From: Bacteroidales bacterium
GTDB lineage: Bacteria > Bacteroidota > Bacteroidia > Bacteroidales > UBA932
Assembly (NCBI GenBank): GCA_017620335.1
Contig: JAFZQO010000049.1
Coordinates: 124,001-188,000, forward strand
Reading direction: 5' to 3'
Length of the DNA: 64,000 nucleotides
Below the pieces are notes generated by a model. The model ran no database searches. It was given only the letters and a program-made list of their open reading frames with translations, and was not told the DNA's origin. Positions 38,646 to 47,067 of the stretch are shown here, piece after piece (the first letter of the stretch is position 1; every line of letters begins with the position of its first letter). A program made the translations under genes and the position numbers.

Positions 38646-40406
38646 TTACTCTTCTTCATCTATCGATTTCGCATTTGCCCAAGCGGCGATATAAGCATCC
38701 TCCCCATCCAATAGTGTGCCATTGGACGTCCTGGCAGATATAGCCTGAGTTGCGATCTCAAGAACGAAATACATATCTTTTGACAGAGCCTCACCTGCAT
38801 TTGTGGTATGAGGGATCCTTAATATCTCGTATTTAGAGAAGAGTTCATTAGTAACTCCTTCAGGAGGAACCGGTGTCGTGTAATAATAGTAACCGTCGTC
38901 ACTGTTATAATACCAGCCATTGACAGGATTTGTGCCATTCTTGTATCCGGCAAGGTCGTAAAATTTTCCATGCGTTCCGGCTGTTGTTTTTACGAACTGG
39001 TCCTCATACCAACTATCGACTTCATAGAGGAAGTTGACGTTGTCGGTGAAACCAAATACCGGATTATTATTCTTATCAAGCCACTGTCCGACGATGGCGG
39101 CACGGATGAAAACATCGGTGTTGCCAGTATTCGTAACTGTTACGGCTTCCTTACTCGCACCGACAATCGCATCATTTGTCCCCATAGTCACCGTATCCTC
39201 GACCTTGATATTAACATCATCAATCTTAATGGTGTAAGTACGGAGTTCGCCGGCATTCCATGTGATACTGCTGAGGATATCGCTGAGGTTGAGGTCCCAA
39301 CTCAAATCAGTCTCGGTGGAAGTGTTATAATTGATGGTGAGGGTGACTGGAGTTTCGCTCGACGTCCTGGCCAATGCCTGAGGGATGAACCAGAAAGTTT
39401 GGGAAGCATCCGATTTGTTGAGGTTTTTCTCATTGCCGGCTGAATAGAAACTGTCAGCAAAAGGACCTTCGTCGAAATCGATAGGAGTGCCATAATCCCC
39501 AGATGAGAAACCTGTCGTCTTAGACGCGTTGGAGGCCGCCAGGCCGCTTGCCGCCCAAACAGACTGGGTAGCGGAAGAATAAACACCGTCTTTATTAGTA
39601 TAGGAGTCATTCTCTTTAAGGGGGGTAACGACACAGTCTCCGCTATCGTAGAGGCCCTTTATCACCACACTGTTGATGGCAATTCCCTTACTGATATCCG
39701 CATCACTGTTCCCAATTGCGAATTTTACGCCGGCAAGAACGTGATGGAAAAAGACAGGAATACCGTTGTCTTTATCAATCAACTTGTTATACTCATCTTC
39801 ATTGGTGACTGCACGCGAGGTGAAAAGAATATCATTCTGGGCCTCAGCAGTAGTCAAGGAAGATCCGTCATAATGGAAGGAAATGGTCCCCGAGGTTATA
39901 TTGTAACTCGGAGTCCCGACGCCGGTCTGGTCACCGGTCCTAAGGAAGAAATAGAGTCCTTCTTTCTCCCAAAGGTCATTAGGGTACTTCCTCTTGTAGA
40001 TGAGTTTTTCCTCATTTACTATGGTGAAACTACCGTCGGTTTCATAGGCGGCGGATTCTCCTTTACGGTAAACCGTGGCGGTGAAGCCACCATAAAGCGA
40101 ATGGAAGTTCTCCGTATAGCCAGGAACGCCTTTCGTCTCGGGACCATAAGTGACATCGTCAAGACGTGTGATGGTCTCCTCGAGGAAGAAATTCGTCCCG
40201 TTGATGTTACCCAGGTCTATCTTCATGCCCTTGACCGTAACGTTCTCATCGGCGGCCTTGGTCGCTTTTGCGTTGCCGGTAAGGCGGAACACAATCTCGC
40301 CTTTTTCGGGAACATAGACATCCTCGTTGAATTCGTTGTTCTGGCAGGAGACCAGAAGTGCAGCCGCAAAGAGGACTGCTGAAACAATGATGTAATGCTT
40401 TTTCAT
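38646..40406 (-). CDS. Fimbrillin-like lipoprotein
   Basis: 586 residues from the ATG preceded by AGGAGG. Lipobox LLVSC with Cys21. The N-terminal region (KGEIVFRLTGNAKATKAADE) and IKGLYDSGDC are typical of the Mfa/FimA-like fimbrillin superfamily, whose prosequence is removed after Arg or Lys to start polymerisation. The C-terminal part carries a second beta domain with YYYTTPVPPEG. It probably forms or anchors a fimbria with the vWA protein. Confidence 0.78.
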   Translation of the reverse strand: MKKHYIIVSAVLFAAALLVSCQNNEFNEDVYVPEKGEIVFRLTGNAKATKAADENVTVKGMKIDLGNINGTNFFLEETITRLDDVTYGPETKGVPGYTENFHSLYGGFTATVYRKGESAAYETDGSFTIVNEEKLIYKRKYPNDLWEKEGLYFFLRTGDQTGVGTPSYNITSGTISFHYDGSSLTTAEAQNDILFTSRAVTNEDEYNKLIDKDNGIPVFFHHVLAGVKFAIGNSDADISKGIAINSVVIKGLYDSGDCVVTPLKENDSYTNKDGVYSSATQSVWAASGLAASNASKTTGFSSGDYGTPIDFDEGPFADSFYSAGNEKNLNKSDASQTFWFIPQALARTSSETPVTLTINYNTSTETDLSWDLNLSDILSSITWNAGELRTYTIKIDDVNIKVEDTVTMGTNDAIVGASKEAVTVTNTGNTDVFIRAAIVGQWLDKNNNPVFGFTDNVNFLYEVDSWYEDQFVKTTAGTHGKFYDLAGYKNGTNPVNGWYYNSDDGYYYYTTPVPPEGVTNELFSKYEILRIPHTTNAGEALSKDMYFVLEIATQAISARTSNGTLLDGEDAYIAAWANAKSIDEEE

Positions 40407-40425
40407 AATTCTCAGTCCTCCTTGT

Positions 40426-40605
40426 TTAAAATTCCAAATAAGTCTCGGACCCCGGTCCGTCCTTACCTCTGTCTGCATTAATGTTGTGCAACTCATCAAC
40501 GTTAACTGCTTTGAAAGCAGACGTGCAAACGAGTCTCTCGAGATCTACCTCGTACACTTTGGTGTGCGGAGATTGGTAGGTCTTTCTTGTCTTTAAGCTA
40601 AACAT
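40426..40605 (-). CDS. Small leader peptide of the fimbrillin operon
   Basis: 59 residues (MFSLKTRKTYQSPHTKVYEV start). Many Bacteroidales surface operons begin with a short basic peptide of the pattern YQSPxTKVxEVxLE, here YQSPHTKVYEVDLERLVC. It ends 19 bp before the fimbrillin start. Function unknown; no signal peptide is visible. A longer in-frame start upstream would add 13 residues. Confidence 0.65.
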   Translation of the reverse strand: MFSLKTRKTYQSPHTKVYEVDLERLVCTSAFKAVNVDELHNINADRGKDGPGSETYLEF

Positions 40606-40644
40606 TGTATAATACCTGTTATATGAATTAATTATTATTTCCAA

Positions 40645-41253
40645 AACGCTGCCCGTTTCTCAAAAAAGTAGAAACAATCCCTTACTCCCCGCAAAGTTAG
40701 GAAAAATATTTGAATCTCCTTATATAATTATTGAATTTTAATCCATTTTCCACCACTTTTCTTCCTGTTTTTTCTCCCCTGGAGATCATTTCCGGAATAC
40801 AGCGTGGATTGTCATGATTAAACCCCCTGATTGTCAGTCACTTTGAAGTTTGTAGTCAATCTTGTTCAGGGAAAATGGTAAAGGATTTACGGTATATCTT
40901 CTTTCTTAATAGATAGTCTTGACTTCAGCGTTGCCTCTGGCAGGTATTTTAACTCTGTCAAGGTGTGCTTCGAAGTGAATGGATCTTCTTCTTGTGCATG
41001 TTGCTATCCGGTAGTATAATTATTAGTCACAAAGATTGACTCAATATTTTGACTAAAAAATAAACGAAAACCTATATGACAATAATTACATATCTTACCC
41101 TACACATAATTAATTGTCAAAAAGCATAGTATTTATTGTCAAAACTATAATACGGTTGAATGATGATTCGTGGGGTAAAACAAAGAAAAACCTAAACTAA
41201 GTCTCTATTAGACAAGATGTTGGTAAATTGACTCACTACTCATAACTGGTATT
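40645..41253. promoter_or_regulatory. AT-rich divergent control region with repeated ATTGTCA motifs
   Basis: 609 bp without a gene between two divergent surface operons. On the reverse strand a -7 box TAACTTTG occupies 40692-40699. ATTGTCA occurs at 40808, 40830, 41113 and 41135, and its complement at 41077. No clear promoter for the forward operon was found. The motifs could be operator sites for a shared regulator. Confidence 0.5.
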
Positions 41254-41271
41254 ATGTCAAGTTTGTTTGTT

Positions 41272-41445
41272 ATGAGCCGTAAACGGCTAAAATTCAAAGT
41301 TCCAAGGGTCATAAGGGTAGTGGATCTTGACCTGGAAGAGGACCTGCTCGCAGGGGTGAGTTCCGTGACTCCGCCGCCTATCGAGACTATGGGGCAGGAG
41401 TATGTCGACAGGGGAGCATCCTATTATGAAGACTCGTGGTATTAA
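41272..41445 (+). CDS. Small leader peptide of the forward surface operon
   Basis: 57 residues from the second ATG; a start at 41254 would give 63. It contains KFKVPRVIRVVDLDLEEDLL, a P-x-V-x-x-V-x-L-E-x-x-LLAG pattern like the peptide at 40426. It ends 13 bp before the large lipoprotein gene. Its job is unknown. Confidence 0.6.
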   Translation: MSRKRLKFKVPRVIRVVDLDLEEDLLAGVSSVTPPPIETMGQEYVDRGASYYEDSWY

Positions 41446-41458
41446 AGGAGGAGTGAAG

Positions 41459-44314
41459 ATGGAAAAGAAAGTATTGTTTCGGGTGTTGGTGATGCCTTTG
41501 GTGATCTTCGCGGCTGCATGCGGGGAGATATCCGTTAATGAGCTATACCGCCCGGCGGGTTCTGAGATCATGCTCTCCGCAGCTTGCGGGTATGCCAATG
41601 GCATGGAGACGCGTACTGAGTACAGCGGTGACGCGCGGTCTGTTACAGGGTACACTTATCCTTTTGAGCGCATTGACTGGTGTGACGGGGATATGATTAC
41701 GGTGAGTTATGTCCGAGGTGGCAATCGCTCTTATGCGGACTTCCGGGTTGGAGTGCCGGAGGCTGATGCTGAGAGGAGCGATGCTCCCGTGACTTCAAAT
41801 GACAAATTGTATTGGGCAGATGGCATTGGTAACCATGTCATTCATGCCATGTATCCTGCGCGAAATTTTAGTGGTAATACTTCCGCCGGATTGACGAATG
41901 GTAATCATGTCACTGGCAGCATCCCAGGGTTGCAGACACTGACTTTGAAGGATGGTAGATATCAACCCGCGATGGAGTATGCTTATATGGTGGCGAGGGA
42001 GGAGATAGAAGAGTCCGGGACGGACAGGAGCGTGACGCTCCATTTCGTCCCGGCCATGACAGCCTTCGAGTTCAGGTTCAGGCTCGCACAGGGAGAGGCC
42101 CCTGTCACTGTGACCGGCTTTGAGATGCGGTCGGCGTCCTCGGAGCTCTGCGGAAGCTTCGCTTTCGACATCACCGGAGGCTCAGGGGCCGACCGCAGCC
42201 TCACTTATGGGAACTATACTACAACGGGTGCCGGCAGCGCGGTGTCGGTGAACTTCGGCTCCGGCGTGGAACTCGGAGCCGAAAACTGTCTGGATTTCAC
42301 CGTCCTGGTGCTGCCGGCGCAGATCGACGACGTTACCGTCGCCTTTACGTTCGCCGACGGCACGACCAAGAGCCTGGACCTGAAACATGAAGGAGCGTTC
42401 GTGACCTTCGATGCCTGCAAGAAGTATGTCATCACCAATGACAATGTTCCGGGCGCGGAGACATGGACATATGTCGTAGAGGAGATCGATGATATCGTCG
42501 CATACGGGCATAGCCCGGTCAATGGTCTTGGCTTCAACGTCAAGAGCTATAAGTATAGCAGCCGCGCCCCCGAGGTAAAGGTCGCAGTCCACTGGACGGT
42601 CCAGTACTCGTCCAACGGCAGCAATTGGTCTGACTCTAACGGCAGTACTGACTTTTCTGTCGTCAACACCAACGGATTGGGAGTGGACGATTCCTCTTAT
42701 TATGCCGGAGAGTCCAATGCCGCGAATATCGCCAACAGTACTAGCGGGAGTACGACTGGTGAAGCTTCCGATGCTACGAGGGCTGTACTCGCCTCGGCGA
42801 CACCGAGAGGCACTGATGAGGCTCCTTTCGACTTGTCGATCCATCCTTGCTATGGAGATAAGGATGTGGCGACATCCCAGAATACGGCAAACTGTTATAT
42901 TGTCTCCGCACCTGGCGTGTATATGTTCCCGCTGGTATATGGCAATGCTATCAAAAACGGAGTCGATAACGTTATCTCATATGCTCCGGAGAGCGTCACT
43001 CATCTATACCAGCAATACAGTTCAGAGGCCCATGTAGTATACCAGGCCAATTTCCACAATGCTGTAAATGCCAATATTACCGGACCTTACATTTTTCCGG
43101 ACCTTTCTTCGTATGGAACGGTCAGCGATCTGAATGCAGCCATCGTTTGGCAGGATGTTCCGGCAGGGGAGAGGATAATTCCTTTCGACGAAGTCGAGGT
43201 AATAGGTAGTGGGAGTTCCGCTTATATCAAGTTCAAAGTTTCCGCAGATGATATCCGCCAGGGTAATGTAGTGATTGCCCTTCGCGGAAAGGTCGGGAAC
43301 ATTCTTCCGGAGAATAGTATTCTTTGGAGCTGGCACATATGGGTGACTGAAAAGGATCTCAATCCTGTCACTGTTGTCCATCCCGTAAATGGCACTACGG
43401 AGATGGCCGCCTATAATCTAGGATGGACAGACAAGACCACCGCCATGTCCACCAAGTACCCCGACAGGGAGTATTATTTCAAAATAGTTCAGACTGAGGA
43501 GGGAGGTACTTCAGAGTCCTTCAAGATAAGACAGATAGGTGATGCGACATCGACGCCTGACAATATCGGGGCGAACACCTTTTATCAATGGGGGAGGAAG
43601 GATCCCTTTTTGCCGGCCGCCAGCAGCAATGCCAACAAGAGTGTTTCCGCAGGTCCCGGATATACGATAGTCCGTGACAGCATGACCTTGAATCTGGAGT
43701 CCATAAGTTCTTCAGGGGATCCGGATTTCGGATATGGCATACGGAACCCTCATATCATGTTGAAGAACAACTACACGAGTGGTTGGGTAGGTGGCGCGAC
43801 ACATGTGGGTGGAACTGATGTCCAAAGACAAAATAGCTCTATTGCGTATAATCTTTGGAGTGCGTATGTTAGGACACAGGCGGACAAGACCACTTTAGGA
43901 GGGAAGGCCAAGACTGTATATGATCCTTGTCCTCCTGGTTTTCCCGTTCCAAGTCTGTACGCATTCTCGGGCTTTGCCGGCTTCACTGGGTCGAGTACTC
44001 CAAACAATCAATACTATCCCAGGAAGGGAACGGTCGCTTCTGATGGTTTCAATTTTTATCGCAATGGATCTTCGGGTGCTACGATCTGTATTCCGTTCTG
44101 TGGAGCACGAGGATATCAGGATACTGGGATCTATGATGTAACATCCTGCGGTTATTATTGGACGGACTGTCCTGATATCAGTACATATCCTGGAACAGGA
44201 GACCATAATGGCTGGCGTATGTCCAAGAATATGTTGTTCACAGACTCATCGATCAATCCCGTTTATGATCTGTATAAGGGTGCGGCTTATGCCATTCGAC
44301 CTGTTTTAGAGTAA
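41459..44314 (+). CDS. Large fimbrillin-like surface lipoprotein
   Basis: 951 residues from the ATG after AAAGGAGGAG. Lipobox IFAAAC, Cys21. A fimbrillin-like N-terminal half (ETRTEYSGDARS, then FERIDWCDGDMI) is followed by a C-terminal region with IRQIGDATSTPDNIGAN, YQWGRKDPF and YDPCPPGFPVPSLYAF. That pattern is common in Bacteroidales surface proteins of the FISUMP/DUF4906 kind. Probably an outer-membrane adhesin or fimbrial subunit; exact family not certain. Confidence 0.72.
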   Translation: MEKKVLFRVLVMPLVIFAAACGEISVNELYRPAGSEIMLSAACGYANGMETRTEYSGDARSVTGYTYPFERIDWCDGDMITVSYVRGGNRSYADFRVGVPEADAERSDAPVTSNDKLYWADGIGNHVIHAMYPARNFSGNTSAGLTNGNHVTGSIPGLQTLTLKDGRYQPAMEYAYMVAREEIEESGTDRSVTLHFVPAMTAFEFRFRLAQGEAPVTVTGFEMRSASSELCGSFAFDITGGSGADRSLTYGNYTTTGAGSAVSVNFGSGVELGAENCLDFTVLVLPAQIDDVTVAFTFADGTTKSLDLKHEGAFVTFDACKKYVITNDNVPGAETWTYVVEEIDDIVAYGHSPVNGLGFNVKSYKYSSRAPEVKVAVHWTVQYSSNGSNWSDSNGSTDFSVVNTNGLGVDDSSYYAGESNAANIANSTSGSTTGEASDATRAVLASATPRGTDEAPFDLSIHPCYGDKDVATSQNTANCYIVSAPGVYMFPLVYGNAIKNGVDNVISYAPESVTHLYQQYSSEAHVVYQANFHNAVNANITGPYIFPDLSSYGTVSDLNAAIVWQDVPAGERIIPFDEVEVIGSGSSAYIKFKVSADDIRQGNVVIALRGKVGNILPENSILWSWHIWVTEKDLNPVTVVHPVNGTTEMAAYNLGWTDKTTAMSTKYPDREYYFKIVQTEEGGTSESFKIRQIGDATSTPDNIGANTFYQWGRKDPFLPAASSNANKSVSAGPGYTIVRDSMTLNLESISSSGDPDFGYGIRNPHIMLKNNYTSGWVGGATHVGGTDVQRQNSSIAYNLWSAYVRTQADKTTLGGKAKTVYDPCPPGFPVPSLYAFSGFAGFTGSSTPNNQYYPRKGTVASDGFNFYRNGSSGATICIPFCGARGYQDTGIYDVTSCGYYWTDCPDISTYPGTGDHNGWRMSKNMLFTDSSINPVYDLYKGAAYAIRPVLE

Positions 44315-44493
44315 TCTATGATGTAAAGAAGACTGTCCATTCGGGTGAGCGGGCGCTGTGCGGGGAGCATACTATTCTCTCTAGTCAAGCGTTGTCAGTG
44401 CTTGTGTGTATAACTAAATCTCCCTTTGTAAACGAATACGGGCTCCCATCAGGAGTTGGAAAAAGATCCTAAACTTGCTTACCTGCTGTCGGA

Positions 44494-44916
44494 ATGATAC
44501 TGTTTTTTGATACCAATGTCCTCTTGGATATTCTAATGGGATCAAGGCTCTATCACCTTGAATCCGCTCCTATCTTGCGTATGGGCGAGAAAGGGGCAGC
44601 ACAGATTGTCATCTCCACTCAGTCCATTATTGACGCGGAATATGTTTTCACGCAAAAGGAGAAATCATCAATCAAAGTATTCAAGGAATCCATACGTTTT
44701 ATCCTTTCCATAGCAACAATCGCTGCCATTGATGAGAACAATCTGAAGATGGCTATCCGGAGCAACATCGCTGACTTCGAGGATGCCGCCCAGATCGATT
44801 GTGCGACAAGAGCAAAATGCGACTTCCTGATCTCTTCAGATAGAAAGTGGAAGGGATATACTGTGCTTCCTGTCTACACGCCAAAGGAGTTCTGCGATCT
44901 TGTCTTTGAGTCCTGA
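44494..44916 (+). CDS. PIN-domain ribonuclease (VapC-like toxin)
   Basis: 140 residues. Acidic residues of the PIN active site are visible in FFDTNVLLDIL (Asp6, Asp12), DAEYVF and NIADFEDAAQ. PIN toxins cut specific RNAs and need an antitoxin. No intact antitoxin gene precedes it; the upstream frame ends ELEKDPKLAYLLSE with an overlapping TGA and has a stop only 20 codons earlier. The antitoxin may be decayed, or this may be an orphan. Confidence 0.75.
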   Translation: MILFFDTNVLLDILMGSRLYHLESAPILRMGEKGAAQIVISTQSIIDAEYVFTQKEKSSIKVFKESIRFILSIATIAAIDENNLKMAIRSNIADFEDAAQIDCATRAKCDFLISSDRKWKGYTVLPVYTPKEFCDLVFES

Positions 44917-44939
44917 TTATCCTACACTTTCATAACTTT

Positions 44940-44967
44940 CCCCGACAGATTTATCTTTCTGTCGGGG
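44940..44967. terminator. Terminator hairpin
   Basis: CCCCGACAG pairs perfectly with CTGTCGGGG around a 10-nt loop. It separates the PIN gene from the convergent TonB-dependent receptor. Confidence 0.8.
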
Positions 44968-45020
44968 ATTGACGTTTCCTTTGACTTTTATTAGGCGTTA
45001 TTCTTAGCGATGCAGGGTCT

Positions 45021-46892
45021 CTAAAGGGTGATGGAGAGGCCGCCGAGGATGGTGCGGCCGGGCTCGGGATAGCCGAGCATGGTCTGGTAGTCCTCGTAGA
45101 GGAGGTTCATGCCGCGGACGAAGACCTGGAGCCAGTCGGTGCAGCGGAAAGCGAGACGGGCCTTGAGGTCGGTGTAGCTGCTGGTAATGGCATCATCGCC
45201 GGTGCTGAGGTAGAGGTCGCCGATGTACATGGCGCCGATGCTGCCGCTGAAGCGGCCCTGGGTCCAGTCGGCGCCGGCGTAAAGCTTATGCACAGGGGCT
45301 CCGGTGTAGATGGTGTCCATGTGCAGGAAACTGTAGTTGGCGTTGAAGGACAGGGACGGGGCGACGCGCCAATCGGCGGCGAATTCGACGCCCTTATTGG
45401 CGAAGGCCCCGACGTTGCGGTTCTGGGGTTTTCCGTTCTCGCGGACTACTTCAATGATGTTGCTGCCTTTGGTGTAGAAGACGCTCAGCTCGGTATTGAG
45501 CGCTCCCCCGAGGAAATGGTGGCCGAGGGTGAGGTCGTAGCTCCAGGCCTCCTCAGGGAGGAGTTCGGCATTGGCGGAAGCGTACATGTAGAGCTCGCGC
45601 ATGTTGGGCATGCGGAAGCCTTTGGAGGCCGAGGCCTTGATGGTGGTGTTGGGGCCGGGCATGTAGGAGATGCCGGCCTGCGGGATCCACTCGGCGCCGT
45701 AGGCGCTGTGGTGGTCGAAGCGCAGGCCGGCGTTGAGCATGAATTTCCCAAAGACTTGCTGGTCAAATACATAGAGCGCCTCCTCGTGGAGCCTCTTATG
45801 GTCGGCGTAGATCTCGGTGGTGGGGTTGCGGTAGGCGTTGCCGCCGTAGAAGATGGCGTCGGCGCCGACGGTCAGGGTGTTGCCGGTGAAGAGCGGGACC
45901 ATCTGGTAGGCCGACAGGCCGGCGGTGAAGTCGGTGCCGTGGAAGAGGAACTCCTGCGGAGCCTTGTCCTGGGTATGGCCGTCGTTGATGGTGTGGTCTC
46001 CGAAGTTGTAGTAGAGATCTATGTTTCCGGAGGTCCTGTCGTATTTGTTCTCAAGGGAAAGGGTGGCCATGCCGCGGATGATGTCGGACCAGGCGTCGAA
46101 CATCGGGGCGGAAACGGTGCCCGGATTCTCGGAGTAGGCCTTCATGAGGCTGACTCCGGCGCCGGCCTTCCAGGCGCGGCTGAGCTGGTAGCCGAGCTTG
46201 ACCATGCCGTTGGTATTGTTGTAGGCGGAATTGGCGCGGTGACCGGCGGTGCGGTCGTGGCCGATGTTGACGGAGGAAGTGAAGCGGCCCTTCTTGTAGT
46301 TGTCGGCGAGTGAGGCGCGGTACGTGCCGTATGAGCCGCCCATTGCCTTGAAATCCACGGTGTTGCCGTCCTTGGCGGGCTTGCGGGTGATGATGTTGAT
46401 GGCGCCGCCCATGGCGTTGGAGCCGTAGAGGACGGAGGCCGCACCGCGCGAGACTTCGACGCGCTGCGCGTTGGCGGCCATGTACTCGTCGGCGACGGGG
46501 TGGCCGTAGATGGACTCGAACTGGGGATGGCCGTCGATGAGGATGATGACGCGGCCGGCGGCGGCGCCGAATCCGCGGAGCGAGATGGCGCCGGCCGCGC
46601 CGCCGGAGACGCCGTAGCCGGTGACGCCGCGGGAGGTGACGAAGAGGCCGGGGACCTGTTCCATCAGGACAGGCATCACGGCCGCTTCGTCGCTGGCGGC
46701 GATCGAGGCGCGACCGACGACGGAGACCGGGGCGGGCAGGGCGTCGCGGAGGACGGACATGCGGGTACCGGTTATGACGGACGATGCGAGGGTATCGGTT
46801 TTTTCCTGATTGTCATTGGCTGCAAAGAGGGCTGCAGCGGAAAGCGTGGCGGCGAGGAGGGAGGCGGCCGCAAGCCTGAACAAGTTCTTCAT
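45021..46892 (-). CDS. TonB-dependent outer-membrane receptor
   Basis: 623 residues from the ATG after the promoter. Signal peptide (MKNLFRLAAASLLAATLSAA). Plug domain SVITGTRMSVLRDALPAPV near residue 42, ISLRGFG and VEVSRGAASVLYGSNAMGG. The barrel ends with GGLSITL. It resembles BtuB-like small-substrate receptors, and no SusD-type partner is present. Substrate unknown; vitamin or metal-chelate uptake is plausible. Confidence 0.88.
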   Translation of the reverse strand: MKNLFRLAAASLLAATLSAAALFAANDNQEKTDTLASSVITGTRMSVLRDALPAPVSVVGRASIAASDEAAVMPVLMEQVPGLFVTSRGVTGYGVSGGAAGAISLRGFGAAAGRVIILIDGHPQFESIYGHPVADEYMAANAQRVEVSRGAASVLYGSNAMGGAINIITRKPAKDGNTVDFKAMGGSYGTYRASLADNYKKGRFTSSVNIGHDRTAGHRANSAYNNTNGMVKLGYQLSRAWKAGAGVSLMKAYSENPGTVSAPMFDAWSDIIRGMATLSLENKYDRTSGNIDLYYNFGDHTINDGHTQDKAPQEFLFHGTDFTAGLSAYQMVPLFTGNTLTVGADAIFYGGNAYRNPTTEIYADHKRLHEEALYVFDQQVFGKFMLNAGLRFDHHSAYGAEWIPQAGISYMPGPNTTIKASASKGFRMPNMRELYMYASANAELLPEEAWSYDLTLGHHFLGGALNTELSVFYTKGSNIIEVVRENGKPQNRNVGAFANKGVEFAADWRVAPSLSFNANYSFLHMDTIYTGAPVHKLYAGADWTQGRFSGSIGAMYIGDLYLSTGDDAITSSYTDLKARLAFRCTDWLQVFVRGMNLLYEDYQTMLGYPEPGRTILGGLSITL

Positions 46893-46912
46893 TGTCAATA
46901 GTATAATTTGTA

Positions 46913-46944
46913 CAAATATAGTTCGCTCACGCGCAAATGGGCAA
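46913..46944 (-). promoter_or_regulatory. Promoter of the TonB receptor
   Basis: Reverse strand: TTG (46942-46944) and TATATTTG (46913-46920) 21 nt apart. The palindrome ATTTGTACAAAT covers 46906-46917, on the expected start point, and may be an operator. Confidence 0.6.
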
Positions 46945-46966
46945 TTATGGGGTATTCTTCCGCTGA

Positions 46967-47066
46967 TGTACAATTAATAATTCCAAGCAAATAATTGTAT
47001 TTCAAATAATTGGAATTATCTTTGTATTTAATGCCAAGACTTTGAACCTTAACTTGTACAATTAAT
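46967..47066. promoter_or_regulatory. Forward promoter with TGTACA repeats and an inverted repeat
   Basis: TTG (46995-46997) and TATCTTTG (47017-47024) are 19 nt apart. TAATTCCAA (46978-46986) and TTGGAATTA (47010-47018) form an inverted repeat across it. TGTACAATTAAT occurs at 46967-46978 and 47055-47066, the second ending one base before the transposase ATG. Confidence 0.55.
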
Positions 47067-47067
47067 C

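Noticed and set aside
45288-46313. Long forward open frame opposite the TonB receptor
   Set aside because: It is a GC-driven shadow of the receptor gene, with no family features; the reverse frame has all receptor motifs.
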